Below are positions 58,092-64,000 of a stretch of DNA of 64,000 bases, one piece after another. The stretch lies in NCBI GenBank assembly GCA_016222815.1, contig JACRQE010000002.1, positions 62,001 through 126,000 on the forward strand. Direction: 5' to 3'. Below the pieces are notes generated by a model. That model was given only the letters and a program-made list of their open reading frames with translations, ran no database searches and was not told the DNA's origin. Position numbers and translations under genes: made by a program. Position 1 is the stretch's first letter. Every line of letters begins with the position of its first letter. This DNA comes from Candidatus Uhrbacteria bacterium (GTDB taxonomy: Bacteria; Patescibacteriota; Patescibacteriia; 2-12-FULL-60-25).

Positions 58092-58946
58092 ATGTTCCCT
58101 CTGCAACTCAAACGGACGACTGACCAGCCGGCACCGACGGGACAGATAACCTACATCGCGGCCAAGAACGGCATCTTCATGCACAAGCGCACGGCCGTGT
58201 TCGCGGCTACGGTCAGGGCCAAGGAATTGCCCATGCTGTTGACGGTGCCGTCGGGGCTGGAGTTCAACCTCCCGCCCCTGCCGGCAGTGCATGCGGCCTA
58301 CCTGCTGGACTTCTTCCAGCAGGCGAGGAACCTGACCGAATGCACACCCGTGGTCATGCTCTGGCACAAGGCGGGCAAGGGTTACCAAATCCAAATCCCG
58401 ATACAGACTTCGGGCTACAACAGGACGACGCTGGCGTACGAGCCGAACTTCAAAGCCTTCGAAGAACAGGATGTCAGCTTCGTCGGCATCGCGACGGCAA
58501 TACCCTACTACCGGAACGCGACATCAGCGGTCGACGAACTGGTAGCCAAGCTGCCGAAGCCGCTGCTCATCCTGGCCTACCGCCTAGACAGCCCGAACAA
58601 ACTCAACCTGGAAGCGCTAGTCCAGGTCGAGAGCCAAGGACTTCTGCACATCAGAGCGCAGAAAGTCGTCAGCGGATTGGTCGAGGTCAAGGAAGGCGCG
58701 GGCGGACCAGGAACTTTCGTGTCAGTGAACCACGCCAGGACCCACGACCGCATCGTCCTGCCGAAAGAACATGCGGACGCCGTGATCAAGGCGCCGCACA
58801 AGTGGCTCGAGCGGGTCCGGGTGAACCGCTGGGACTCACGGGTCGGCCGCATGGCCGACGTTCCGATCACCGAGATCCCAAGCCTGTACAGCTACAGCGG
58901 ACCGCCGAAGTTCGTTGCACGGTACTGCACCAAGCCTCACAAGTGA
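58092..58946 (+). CDS. JAB-like protein lacking the JAMM zinc ligands (pseudo-JAB)
   Basis: 284 residues, five bases after the E2-like gene. It aligns along its first 160 residues with the active JAB at 52471: NGIFMHKRTAVF to NGAFRHTATGLF, NLPPLPAVHAAYLLDFF to LLPPLPAAMTQQVLNFF, LAYEPN to CKYEPN. At the zinc site VGIATAIPYY replaces VGTIHSHGSF, so both His are lost, and the Ser/Asp pair is also gone. It is probably a non-catalytic binder of the ubiquitin-like protein or partner of the active JAB. The C-terminal half is not recognised. Confidence 0.72.
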   Translation: MFPLQLKRTTDQPAPTGQITYIAAKNGIFMHKRTAVFAATVRAKELPMLLTVPSGLEFNLPPLPAVHAAYLLDFFQQARNLTECTPVVMLWHKAGKGYQIQIPIQTSGYNRTTLAYEPNFKAFEEQDVSFVGIATAIPYYRNATSAVDELVAKLPKPLLILAYRLDSPNKLNLEALVQVESQGLLHIRAQKVVSGLVEVKEGAGGPGTFVSVNHARTHDRIVLPKEHADAVIKAPHKWLERVRVNRWDSRVGRMADVPITEIPSLYSYSGPPKFVARYCTKPHK

Positions 58947-58963
58947 CCGCACCTTAGACTCTT

Positions 58964-58997
58964 ACCCCCACGCCTATCGGAAAGGCGTGGGGGTTTC
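58964..58997 (+). terminator. Terminator of the E2-like/pseudo-JAB unit
   Basis: 12-bp stem acccccacgcct / aggcgtgggggt followed by TT and more T-rich sequence. Confidence 0.85.
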
Positions 58998-59076
58998 TTA
59001 TTCAGGAAAAAACTTGGCAGTCTGGAAAGCGCGTGTTACTTTCGGCCAAGCACTTTCATCAGATACGGAGAAGGAA

Positions 59077-59712
59077 ATGGGTAAGGAAGCTCCAAGACCA
59101 AGAAGCTTGTGCAGGGCCAAACAGGAACTCGAGCGGCTGGCAGCCGAATATCCGACCGGCGGTAAAGCCCGGACGCGGGTGCGCTACTTTGCGGCCGCGG
59201 TCAGACGCGGCATGAAGATCCACGCGGCATACGGATCCGACAAGCCGGAGCTGTTCGGAAAAATCGGCCTTTCGGTCGGCGTCTCGGCGGAACTGCTGGA
59301 GACTTGGACCAAACCCACAAGCCGCGTGCATCGCGATTTCCATTTCGCAGTACTGATGTGCCAAGCGAGCCTGATGAACGAACACGTCTTCGCGTGCACC
59401 AAGGTCATGGAACATCTGAGGCTCCATCTGAATGCCGACGACTGGCGAGGCGAACTCGGGGCCTTTGTCCATCTGCGCAAGATCGGCCTCAAGGCTTTGA
59501 TCCGCTACGGCGGAGCCGGGACCGTGGAGTTGATCGAGGAACTGCGCGCCGTGGAAGAGGATGAGCCCGCGGACACTCCGATCGAGAGCCGGAGGCTGAT
59601 CCTGACTTTGATGGCCGATGCCCTGCAGGAAGCGATCGGGACACCGGAGGAAAGGTATGGCGAAGAAATCGGCACCGAATTGACCGGTGCGAGACCCGAA
59701 CTACTGAATTAG
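59077..59712 (+). CDS. Hypothetical helical protein, 211 aa
   Basis: Start ATG 59077 follows GGAGAAGG, and a TTGGCA-17-TACTTT promoter lies upstream, within the longer frame to 58915. Basic N-terminus, mostly helical, C-terminal acidic stretch (VEEDEPADTP). No motif recognised. It follows the ubiquitin-like cassette on the same strand but has its own promoter, so a link is only positional. Confidence 0.62.
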   Translation: MGKEAPRPRSLCRAKQELERLAAEYPTGGKARTRVRYFAAAVRRGMKIHAAYGSDKPELFGKIGLSVGVSAELLETWTKPTSRVHRDFHFAVLMCQASLMNEHVFACTKVMEHLRLHLNADDWRGELGAFVHLRKIGLKALIRYGGAGTVELIEELRAVEEDEPADTPIESRRLILTLMADALQEAIGTPEERYGEEIGTELTGARPELLN

Positions 59713-59847
59713 TCCCCAAGCCCGGAAGCAAACTGCATTCCGGGCTTTTCCTTTTTGGATGCATTGACAAAAATCGCAAAATCTGGAAAATTAACCTATC
59801 GCCCTTTGCCATAAGAATTTTGCTCAACCAAGCCGAGGAAAAAGGAC

Positions 59848-60696
59848 ATGAACGAGAGCACTGCTCTGACCCACGCCGAAACCGACAGCAAGTCCGACGA
59901 AGCGCTGGCCGAGGAGGCGAAAGCCCACCTGGCACAGCACCCCGAACTGCAGACCGTGGTCGAGTTCATCCAGGTCATCCGGAATGTCGACCTGACGGAG
60001 CTCAATGCCGAAAAGCGACGGGCCCTGTTGCCCGCTACCGAACGCATGCATGCGCTGACCCAGCGGAGGGATCTGCGGGGAACGGCGACGTCGGTCCTGA
60101 CCCGCGTCCCCGAGGACGCGGCTTACGGGATGTCCCCGGACTTCCAGGCTTCGCTCATCAACCAGGTGGTGGACGCCTGCAAGACGACCGAGGACTTCGA
60201 CAAGGCGTTCGCGCCCGAAGACCTGGCGGTCTACGTGGACGGAGCGCTCCTCATGCACAGCCACTGGGCGCAGTTCCGCTGGGAGCAGGATGATGATCCG
60301 CACCGCGACGTGGTGGCGAGCTTCATCGAATCCCTCCTGGCCGACCGTGAGGGGTACGTCCTGGACGGGAAGTCCGTGGAACTCGAGTCCATCCTGAAGC
60401 CCTGGGATGTCCTGAACGTGATCGACGTGGACGTGCTGCTCGACTGCTTGCCGCGCGAGATCCAGAAGAAGCTGTTCAAGGCGTGGCACACCTGGGAAGC
60501 GCAGCACGTGGACGAGGCATGGCACGCCCTGGACTACATCGATATCGCGACGCCGCGGATCTTGGTCCAGCACATCAAGCTGGCGGACCTGAAGGGCGTG
60601 GTGATGCTCGGGATGGAGCGCATGGGTTTCGTGCCGAAGCAGAAACCGGCGGAAGACAAGCCGGCGGAAGCGGAAGAGCAAAACCCAAAAGCATAG
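59848..60696 (+). CDS. Hypothetical protein (zero-frame product), possible frameshift partner
   Basis: 282 residues; start supported by AAAAAGGAC. Acidic and helical, with a Trp/His-rich middle (ALLMHSHWAQFRWEQDDD) and a charged Lys/Pro/Glu tail (KQKPAEDKPAEAEEQNPKA) at the stop. The last codons contain CCCAAAA (60684-60690) in the phase C-CCA-AAA, two codons before TAG. A -1 shift there would join it to the next frame, giving about 619 residues. Confidence 0.65.
   Translation: MNESTALTHAETDSKSDEALAEEAKAHLAQHPELQTVVEFIQVIRNVDLTELNAEKRRALLPATERMHALTQRRDLRGTATSVLTRVPEDAAYGMSPDFQASLINQVVDACKTTEDFDKAFAPEDLAVYVDGALLMHSHWAQFRWEQDDDPHRDVVASFIESLLADREGYVLDGKSVELESILKPWDVLNVIDVDVLLDCLPREIQKKLFKAWHTWEAQHVDEAWHALDYIDIATPRILVQHIKLADLKGVVMLGMERMGFVPKQKPAEDKPAEAEEQNPKA
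60684..60690 (+). promoter_or_regulatory. Candidate -1 ribosomal frameshift heptamer
   Basis: CCCAAAA fits X-XXY-YYZ exactly in the zero frame and is followed by GCA-TAG. GC-rich sequence able to pair lies a few bases downstream (gtccggggg...). Confidence 0.5.
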
Positions 60697-61706
60697 AAGC
60701 GTCCGGGGGTATCGAAACCGGTCCGCCCGAAGTGGCGGCCGGCCAAGCGCCCCAGGACGCCGATGCGCTACCTTCCGCAGAACTCGGCGACGACGACCTG
60801 GAATGGGTCGACGGAGAGAAAGGGAATGACCTTGCCGAGACGGTCAGGCCTGAAGCCCTGCCGACAGACGGACCGGCATCACCTGACGCAACCCAACCGG
60901 CGGCAGACGCAAGCCTGGTCAGCAATGACTGGGCGAGCCCTCCGATCAAGGATGAGCTGAGCGAAGTCCAGGCGACAGGCTCATCCCGCGACTTGCCGGG
61001 CGTGGATCCCGAGGCCAGCGCGGTGGTGGAACTCGCGTTCGAAGAGATGACGAAGAAACCTGCACCGGAGTCGCCGGACTTGAGCGCCACGATCACCGTG
61101 GAAGAGGCGGATGGCGACGAGGTCGACGATGACAGCCAGTTCGAAGACTCGCCCCAAACGCCGAGCGATCAGACTACCGCTGGTGGCGAGGGTACCAACC
61201 TCTCCAAAGAGATTCCGGAACGCGAGAAGAGCGACCCGGCGACTCTCCAAGTCAGGGAGGCGAGCTGCATTCCGATCAGCGACTTCGACAACGCACCGCG
61301 TGCGCCCGGAGCCAGCGTGCCGCCGCCGGACGAGAAGAGGTCGGCACAATCGCTCATGGCCATCTCGACGCTGATCAAGCTCGCGGACATGGTCGGGCAT
61401 CAGCTCTCGGAAGAGAATCAGTCCATGGACGACGCCCATGTTGCGGCGCTCAAGACCCTGCTCATCGACGGCAAGTGGCCGGAGGACGAAGACTTGGCAC
61501 GCGGCGCCATCATCGCCCTGATGATCGAAATGCATCCCTTCTACGCCAAACAGCGCAAGAAGTGGCCTGATAAGCCGTTCGCGGAGCTGCGCAGATTGCT
61601 CCTCGACGAGCTGGGCAAGAGCAAGATTCCGCCGCTCAAGCGGTTGGCCAAGGTCCTTTCCGCAGTCCCGCCGCCCATACCCAAGAGCGTGCGGCCCAAC
61701 AAGTAG
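60690..61706 (+). CDS. Hypothetical protein in the -1 frame, no start codon of its own
   Basis: 338 codons to TAG 61704-61706. The frame continues the acidic, Pro/Ala/Glu/Asp-rich character of the preceding tail. It ends in a compact helical domain (about the last 110 residues: LMAISTLIKLADMVGHQL, GAIIALMIEMHPFYAKQR, FAELRRLLLDELGKS). There is no ATG near the junction; the first clear in-frame ATG is near 61047. It is either made by -1 frameshifting or reflects a sequencing error joining one gene. Confidence 0.55.
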   Translation, partial: SIEASGGIETGPPEVAAGQAPQDADALPSAELGDDDLEWVDGEKGNDLAETVRPEALPTDGPASPDATQPAADASLVSNDWASPPIKDELSEVQATGSSRDLPGVDPEASAVVELAFEEMTKKPAPESPDLSATITVEEADGDEVDDDSQFEDSPQTPSDQTTAGGEGTNLSKEIPEREKSDPATLQVREASCIPISDFDNAPRAPGASVPPPDEKRSAQSLMAISTLIKLADMVGHQLSEENQSMDDAHVAALKTLLIDGKWPEDEDLARGAIIALMIEMHPFYAKQRKKWPDKPFAELRRLLLDELGKSKIPPLKRLAKVLSAVPPPIPKSVRPNK

Positions 61707-61802
61707 GGGCGAGGTAACCTCGCCCACCCCACCAAGCCCCGAAGGCAATCTCGCCGACGGGGCTTTTCCATAAGCAAAGACCCGACGGATGTCGGGTCGA
61801 GG

Positions 61803-62216
61803 TCAAAGGAGCAGACGGATGGCTTCGAAGTGGTCAAAGCCGATTTCATGCTCCGAGAGAGAAGAGAGGCGGCGCCAGTGGAGCGAAGCGGCGTCACTGC
61901 CGGCGCGACAGAGATGAGCCTCGTCCGCTGAAGAAAGTTCCGCGATGAAGACGACGGAGACGCGGCGTCCGGGGCGCGGGTCGCGATCCGGAGCGTCGAG
62001 CGTCGTGAGCTTCCGCAGACTGGAGGGATCGATCCGCAGACCGACCTCCTCCTCGAGTTCACGCGCCGCGGCAGAAAGAAGATTCTCCCCTGCCTCGACG
62101 TGGCCTCCGGGCAGGACCAGCTTGTCCATGAACGGAGCCTTTGTCCGTTTGATGAGCAGGATGGAACCGCGGAACGTGACCGCAATGTCGACCGTGCGGA
62201 TAATTTTCCCGTTCAT
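61803..62216 (-). CDS. Nudix hydrolase
   Basis: 137 residues. Nudix box GGHVEAGENLLSAA followed by REL-EEEVGL is complete. Start MNGKIIRTVDIAV at 62216; its first bases overlap the end of the preceding gene by four, so the two are coupled. Likely a nucleoside triphosphate or sugar-nucleotide pyrophosphohydrolase; substrate unknown. Confidence 0.85.
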   Translation of the reverse strand: MNGKIIRTVDIAVTFRGSILLIKRTKAPFMDKLVLPGGHVEAGENLLSAAARELEEEVGLRIDPSSLRKLTTLDAPDRDPRPGRRVSVVFIAELSSADEAHLCRAGSDAASLHWRRLSSLSEHEIGFDHFEAIRLLL

Positions 62217-62479
62217 GACTGTCCCCTTTGGTTGCGTCGCGACTTCACCACCTCGAGCGGTCCGTCGCCGATTTGCCAGCGCGGGTAGAGTTTCTGCCCG
62301 CAGGACGGACAGATGACCCAGAATGACCAGTCCCCTTCGTAATCGCGGTAAGATTCGATGTCGTCCAGACCGATCTCGATCAGGGCGAAATATCCATCCA
62401 CCCGGCCTCCACCGTACACAGACTGGGCACAGCGGATAACTGCTGACCACTCGCTCGGACCTTCAATAATTTTAGCCAT
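62213..62479 (-). CDS. Hypothetical protein with one CxxC
   Basis: 88 residues. A beta-rich N-terminus (YFALIEIGLDDIESY) and WVICPSCGQKLYPRW, a half zinc-ribbon that may pair by dimerisation or bind no metal. Upstream of and coupled to the Nudix gene. Function unknown. Confidence 0.6.
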   Translation of the reverse strand: MAKIIEGPSEWSAVIRCAQSVYGGGRVDGYFALIEIGLDDIESYRDYEGDWSFWVICPSCGQKLYPRWQIGDGPLEVVKSRRNQRGQS

Positions 62480-62491
62480 GATATCCTCCGT

Positions 62492-62746
62492 TTAATCTTG
62501 ATTCCGTGAACGCCGTTGCAAGTCGTAACCGTGGAATGGCGTACCCTCCGCATCCGTCTCCACGCCGCACACCGGACAGCAGAACGTCACAAAATAATCC
62601 GTGCCACCTCCGTAGTCCGAATGGGACGTCTGATACAGGTCACCTTTTTCCACCAAAAGCTTGGAACCGCAACCCGCGCCGCCATTACCCTTACCCGTGC
62701 AGACACATTCCACTGACCAACCCGGTCCCTTTTCCAAGATCCTCAT
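62492..62746 (-). CDS. Small zinc-ribbon hypothetical protein
   Basis: 84 residues from ATG 62746, with AGAGAGG upstream; the TTG at 62770 is not needed. MRILEKGPGWSVECVCTGKG, then GAGCGSKLLVEKGDLYQT and FCCPVCGVET form a two-knuckle zinc ribbon (C-C-C...C-C-C). Similar small proteins with the opening MRIL-x-PGWS...CTGxGNGGxGCG occur widely and are uncharacterised. Starts a three-gene minus-strand unit. Confidence 0.68.
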   Translation of the reverse strand: MRILEKGPGWSVECVCTGKGNGGAGCGSKLLVEKGDLYQTSHSDYGGGTDYFVTFCCPVCGVETDAEGTPFHGYDLQRRSRNQD

Positions 62747-62916
62747 GTTCGCCTCTCTTCTTTTGTCCAAGGAACTTTGTGGGAGAGGGACATCCCCGCC
62801 TCACGAGACCAGAATGCCAAACATCTATGGAAAGGCACATGAAAAATCGTCTAAATTTTCATGAAAAAGAGGATATTGGCTAAAAGATGGGACTTTGTGT
62901 TATATTTTAACTACGA

Positions 62917-62930
62917 GAATCTTCGTAAAT
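62917..62930 (+). promoter_or_regulatory. Possible operator before the second TrmB-like gene
   Basis: The near-palindrome acgagaatcttcgt lies between a TTATATTTT -10-like stretch and the ATG at 62929. Confidence 0.35.
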
Positions 62931-63699
62931 GAATATGACTAGCGACCAGAAACAGGAAATCACCGAGATATTGGAGCAATTCGGCTTGGGTGCGAAAGAC
63001 CGCGAGGCGTATCTCGCGCTGTTACGCCGCGGGCAAACGACCATCTCCCCGCTCGCATCGGATTTGCGCGTGCCGCCGACCACGGCCCAGTCCGTGATAC
63101 AGCGTCTGATAAAACTCGGGCTCGTGGAAGTCACGAAAAGGAAGTCGCGCAGCGTATATGCGGCGCATGACCCGATCCGCCTCAAGCGGCTGGTCGAGAA
63201 ACAGCTGCAGGAAGTGTCGCGTATCGTGCCGTGGCTCCAGGAGTTGCGAGGCGGTGCTGGCGGGACGTCCAAGATCCGCGTCTATTACCGCGAACGCATG
63301 ACCGACATCTTCCAACAGGCGCTGGCGGCAAAATCGAAACAGGTTTTCGAGATCGTGGCGGCCAAGGACTTGCAGGATATCCTGGGCGAAAAGTTCCATT
63401 TCACCAAGCGACGCGTAGTTGCCGGCGTGAGGCTCAAAAGCCTGCGCATCGAGGCACATGAGATAAAGAAATATTCGCGCTCTGCCCACGTCCGCGAACT
63501 GCGCGAAGCCAGATTCCTGCCGCGCGAGATGGATTTCCGCTGCTCCGTCATGTTCTGGGACGACACGGTCGCATTTTTCACGACAAAAACCGAAGGGCTG
63601 GCCTGGACCGTCTGGAGTCCGGAACTCCGGAAAATGCTGGAACAGATATTCGGGATGATGTGGAGTGTGAGCCGCAAGATGGAGACAGCTGGTGAATAA
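62929..63699 (+). CDS. TrmB-like transcriptional regulator
   Basis: 256 residues. The winged helix reads FGLGAKDREAYLALLRRGQ, then LRVPPTTAQSVIQRLIKLGLVEV, followed by a TrmB-type effector domain (IRVYYRERMTDIFQQALAAKS). Same family as the protein at 15520 and similar in length, but diverged. Likely senses a metabolite; targets unknown. Start at 62929 or 62935 (second Met). Confidence 0.8.
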   Translation: MNMTSDQKQEITEILEQFGLGAKDREAYLALLRRGQTTISPLASDLRVPPTTAQSVIQRLIKLGLVEVTKRKSRSVYAAHDPIRLKRLVEKQLQEVSRIVPWLQELRGGAGGTSKIRVYYRERMTDIFQQALAAKSKQVFEIVAAKDLQDILGEKFHFTKRRVVAGVRLKSLRIEAHEIKKYSRSAHVRELREARFLPREMDFRCSVMFWDDTVAFFTTKTEGLAWTVWSPELRKMLEQIFGMMWSVSRKMETAGE

Positions 63700-63709
63700 T
63701 TGTTCGCAC

Positions 63710-64000
63710 CTACCAACTGCCGCCTCCGCCGCCACCACCGCCTCCGCCGGAGCCGCCGCCGGAGAAACCGGAACCGCCGGAGCCGGCTGATGACGGCGGG
63801 GAAAAGGATGAAGAAGACGCCGTGGAGTGGAGCGAGTTCAAGCTTGAGGCGAGCATGATCGTATTCATGTGGCCGACATTACCCGTGGCCCAATCCGGCG
63901 GCGGGACGTTCATGGACGCGAACTGGGCCGCCCACTTGTTCTCGACGCCGAACACGATGGCATAGGGCAGAAGAGCCTGGAATTGTTCCGGGGTGCGTTC
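63710..64000 (-). CDS. DUF2207-like membrane protein, C-terminal fragment
   Basis: The frame runs off the window; the visible end begins ERTPEQFQALLPYAIVFGVENKW. The LPYAIVFGVE..WA..F pattern and the Gly-rich GGGSGGGG...SW tail are typical of the C-terminus of DUF2207 predicted membrane proteins. Only about 96 residues are seen; the membrane segments would lie upstream, beyond 64000. Convergent with the TrmB-like gene, 10 bases apart. Confidence 0.8.
   Translation of the reverse strand, partial: ERTPEQFQALLPYAIVFGVENKWAAQFASMNVPPPDWATGNVGHMNTIMLASSLNSLHSTASSSSFSPPSSAGSGGSGFSGGGSGGGGGGGGGGSW

Noticed and set aside
52339-58946. CBASS or BilABCD anti-phage operon
   Set aside because: No cyclic-nucleotide synthase or effector is present, the modifier has one Ubl domain with a PRTRC-like tail, and gene order and fusions differ. 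Relation to anti-phage systems cannot be claimed from this window.
60483-60689. N-terminal part of the 407-codon frame starting at 60483
   Set aside because: This part overlaps the coding region of the 282-residue protein and has low-complexity, shadow-like composition; only the part after the frameshift site looks coding.
1-64000. Alternative genetic code (TGA as Gly) as in some CPR lineages
   Set aside because: Recognisable genes end at TGA in the expected places (for example pilT and the Nudix gene at 2372-2902), with no in-frame TGA inside conserved domains.

Overview
The window looks like chromosomal DNA of a Patescibacteria (CPR) bacterium, probably of the ABY1 type (Uhrbacteria/Magasanikbacteria-like). 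This is inferred from gene content, not from a marker-gene tree. The pointers are a transketolase split into two genes, a secreted domain typical of CPR surface proteins (40097-42425), TrmB-like regulators, a bacterial Elp3, an archaeal/eukaryotic-type IleRS, a C-terminal DUF2207 fragment, and many short lineage-specific genes. TGA is used as a stop throughout, so this is not a recoded Gracilibacteria-type genome. No stretch longer than 300 bases lacks a feature.

Layout. 1-6.8 kb: YmdB-like phosphodiesterase, HU, PilT, Nudix, and a divergent Trm9-like methyltransferase/Elp3 pair, then ProRS. 6.9-21.4 kb: mostly unrecognised genes, with EngB, Maf, a TrmB-like regulator, a Fic-like protein, tRNA-Lys, and a tRNA-Arg locus broken up by palindromes and a GIY-YIG gene. 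21.5-29 kb: FemAB-like enzyme and RuvA, two small unknowns with a membrane Ser/Thr kinase, and IleRS. 29.1-38.2 kb (minus strand): a copper-handling block with CsoR, a secreted protein, an HMA-TauE/SafE-cupredoxin fusion, a CopZ-like protein, two P1B ATPases, a phosphoglycerate mutase and two small membrane proteins. 38.3-52.2 kb: sugar-phosphate metabolism (RpiB, Rpe, split transketolase, PfkB-type kinase, class II aldolase), two CPR surface-domain proteins, and families of monocistronic minus-strand paralogues, each with its own promoter and terminator.

52.3-59 kb is the most striking part. A two-transcription-unit cassette encodes a JAB/JAMM peptidase, an E1/ThiF enzyme and a ubiquitin-like protein (unit 1). 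Unit 2 encodes a very large protein with an E2-like N-terminal domain and a second JAB-like protein that has lost its metal ligands. It resembles the PRTRC A/ThiF/C/B set, but the fusions and the dead JAB paralogue are unusual. Beyond it (59-64 kb) lie an unknown helical protein, a two-frame gene with a textbook -1 frameshift heptamer (CCCAAAA) just before a stop, a Nudix enzyme, zinc-binding proteins, a second TrmB-like regulator and the DUF2207 fragment.

Two expression styles are visible. Many housekeeping genes have an extended -10 (TGC-TATCCT-like) only 6-15 bases before the start codon and no Shine-Dalgarno, which suggests very short or absent leaders. The lineage-specific genes instead have TTGAC(A/G)-N17-TAnnnT promoters, real leaders and strong Shine-Dalgarno sites. 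Small palindromic repeats are scattered around and in places are translated inside housekeeping proteins (elp3, ileS).
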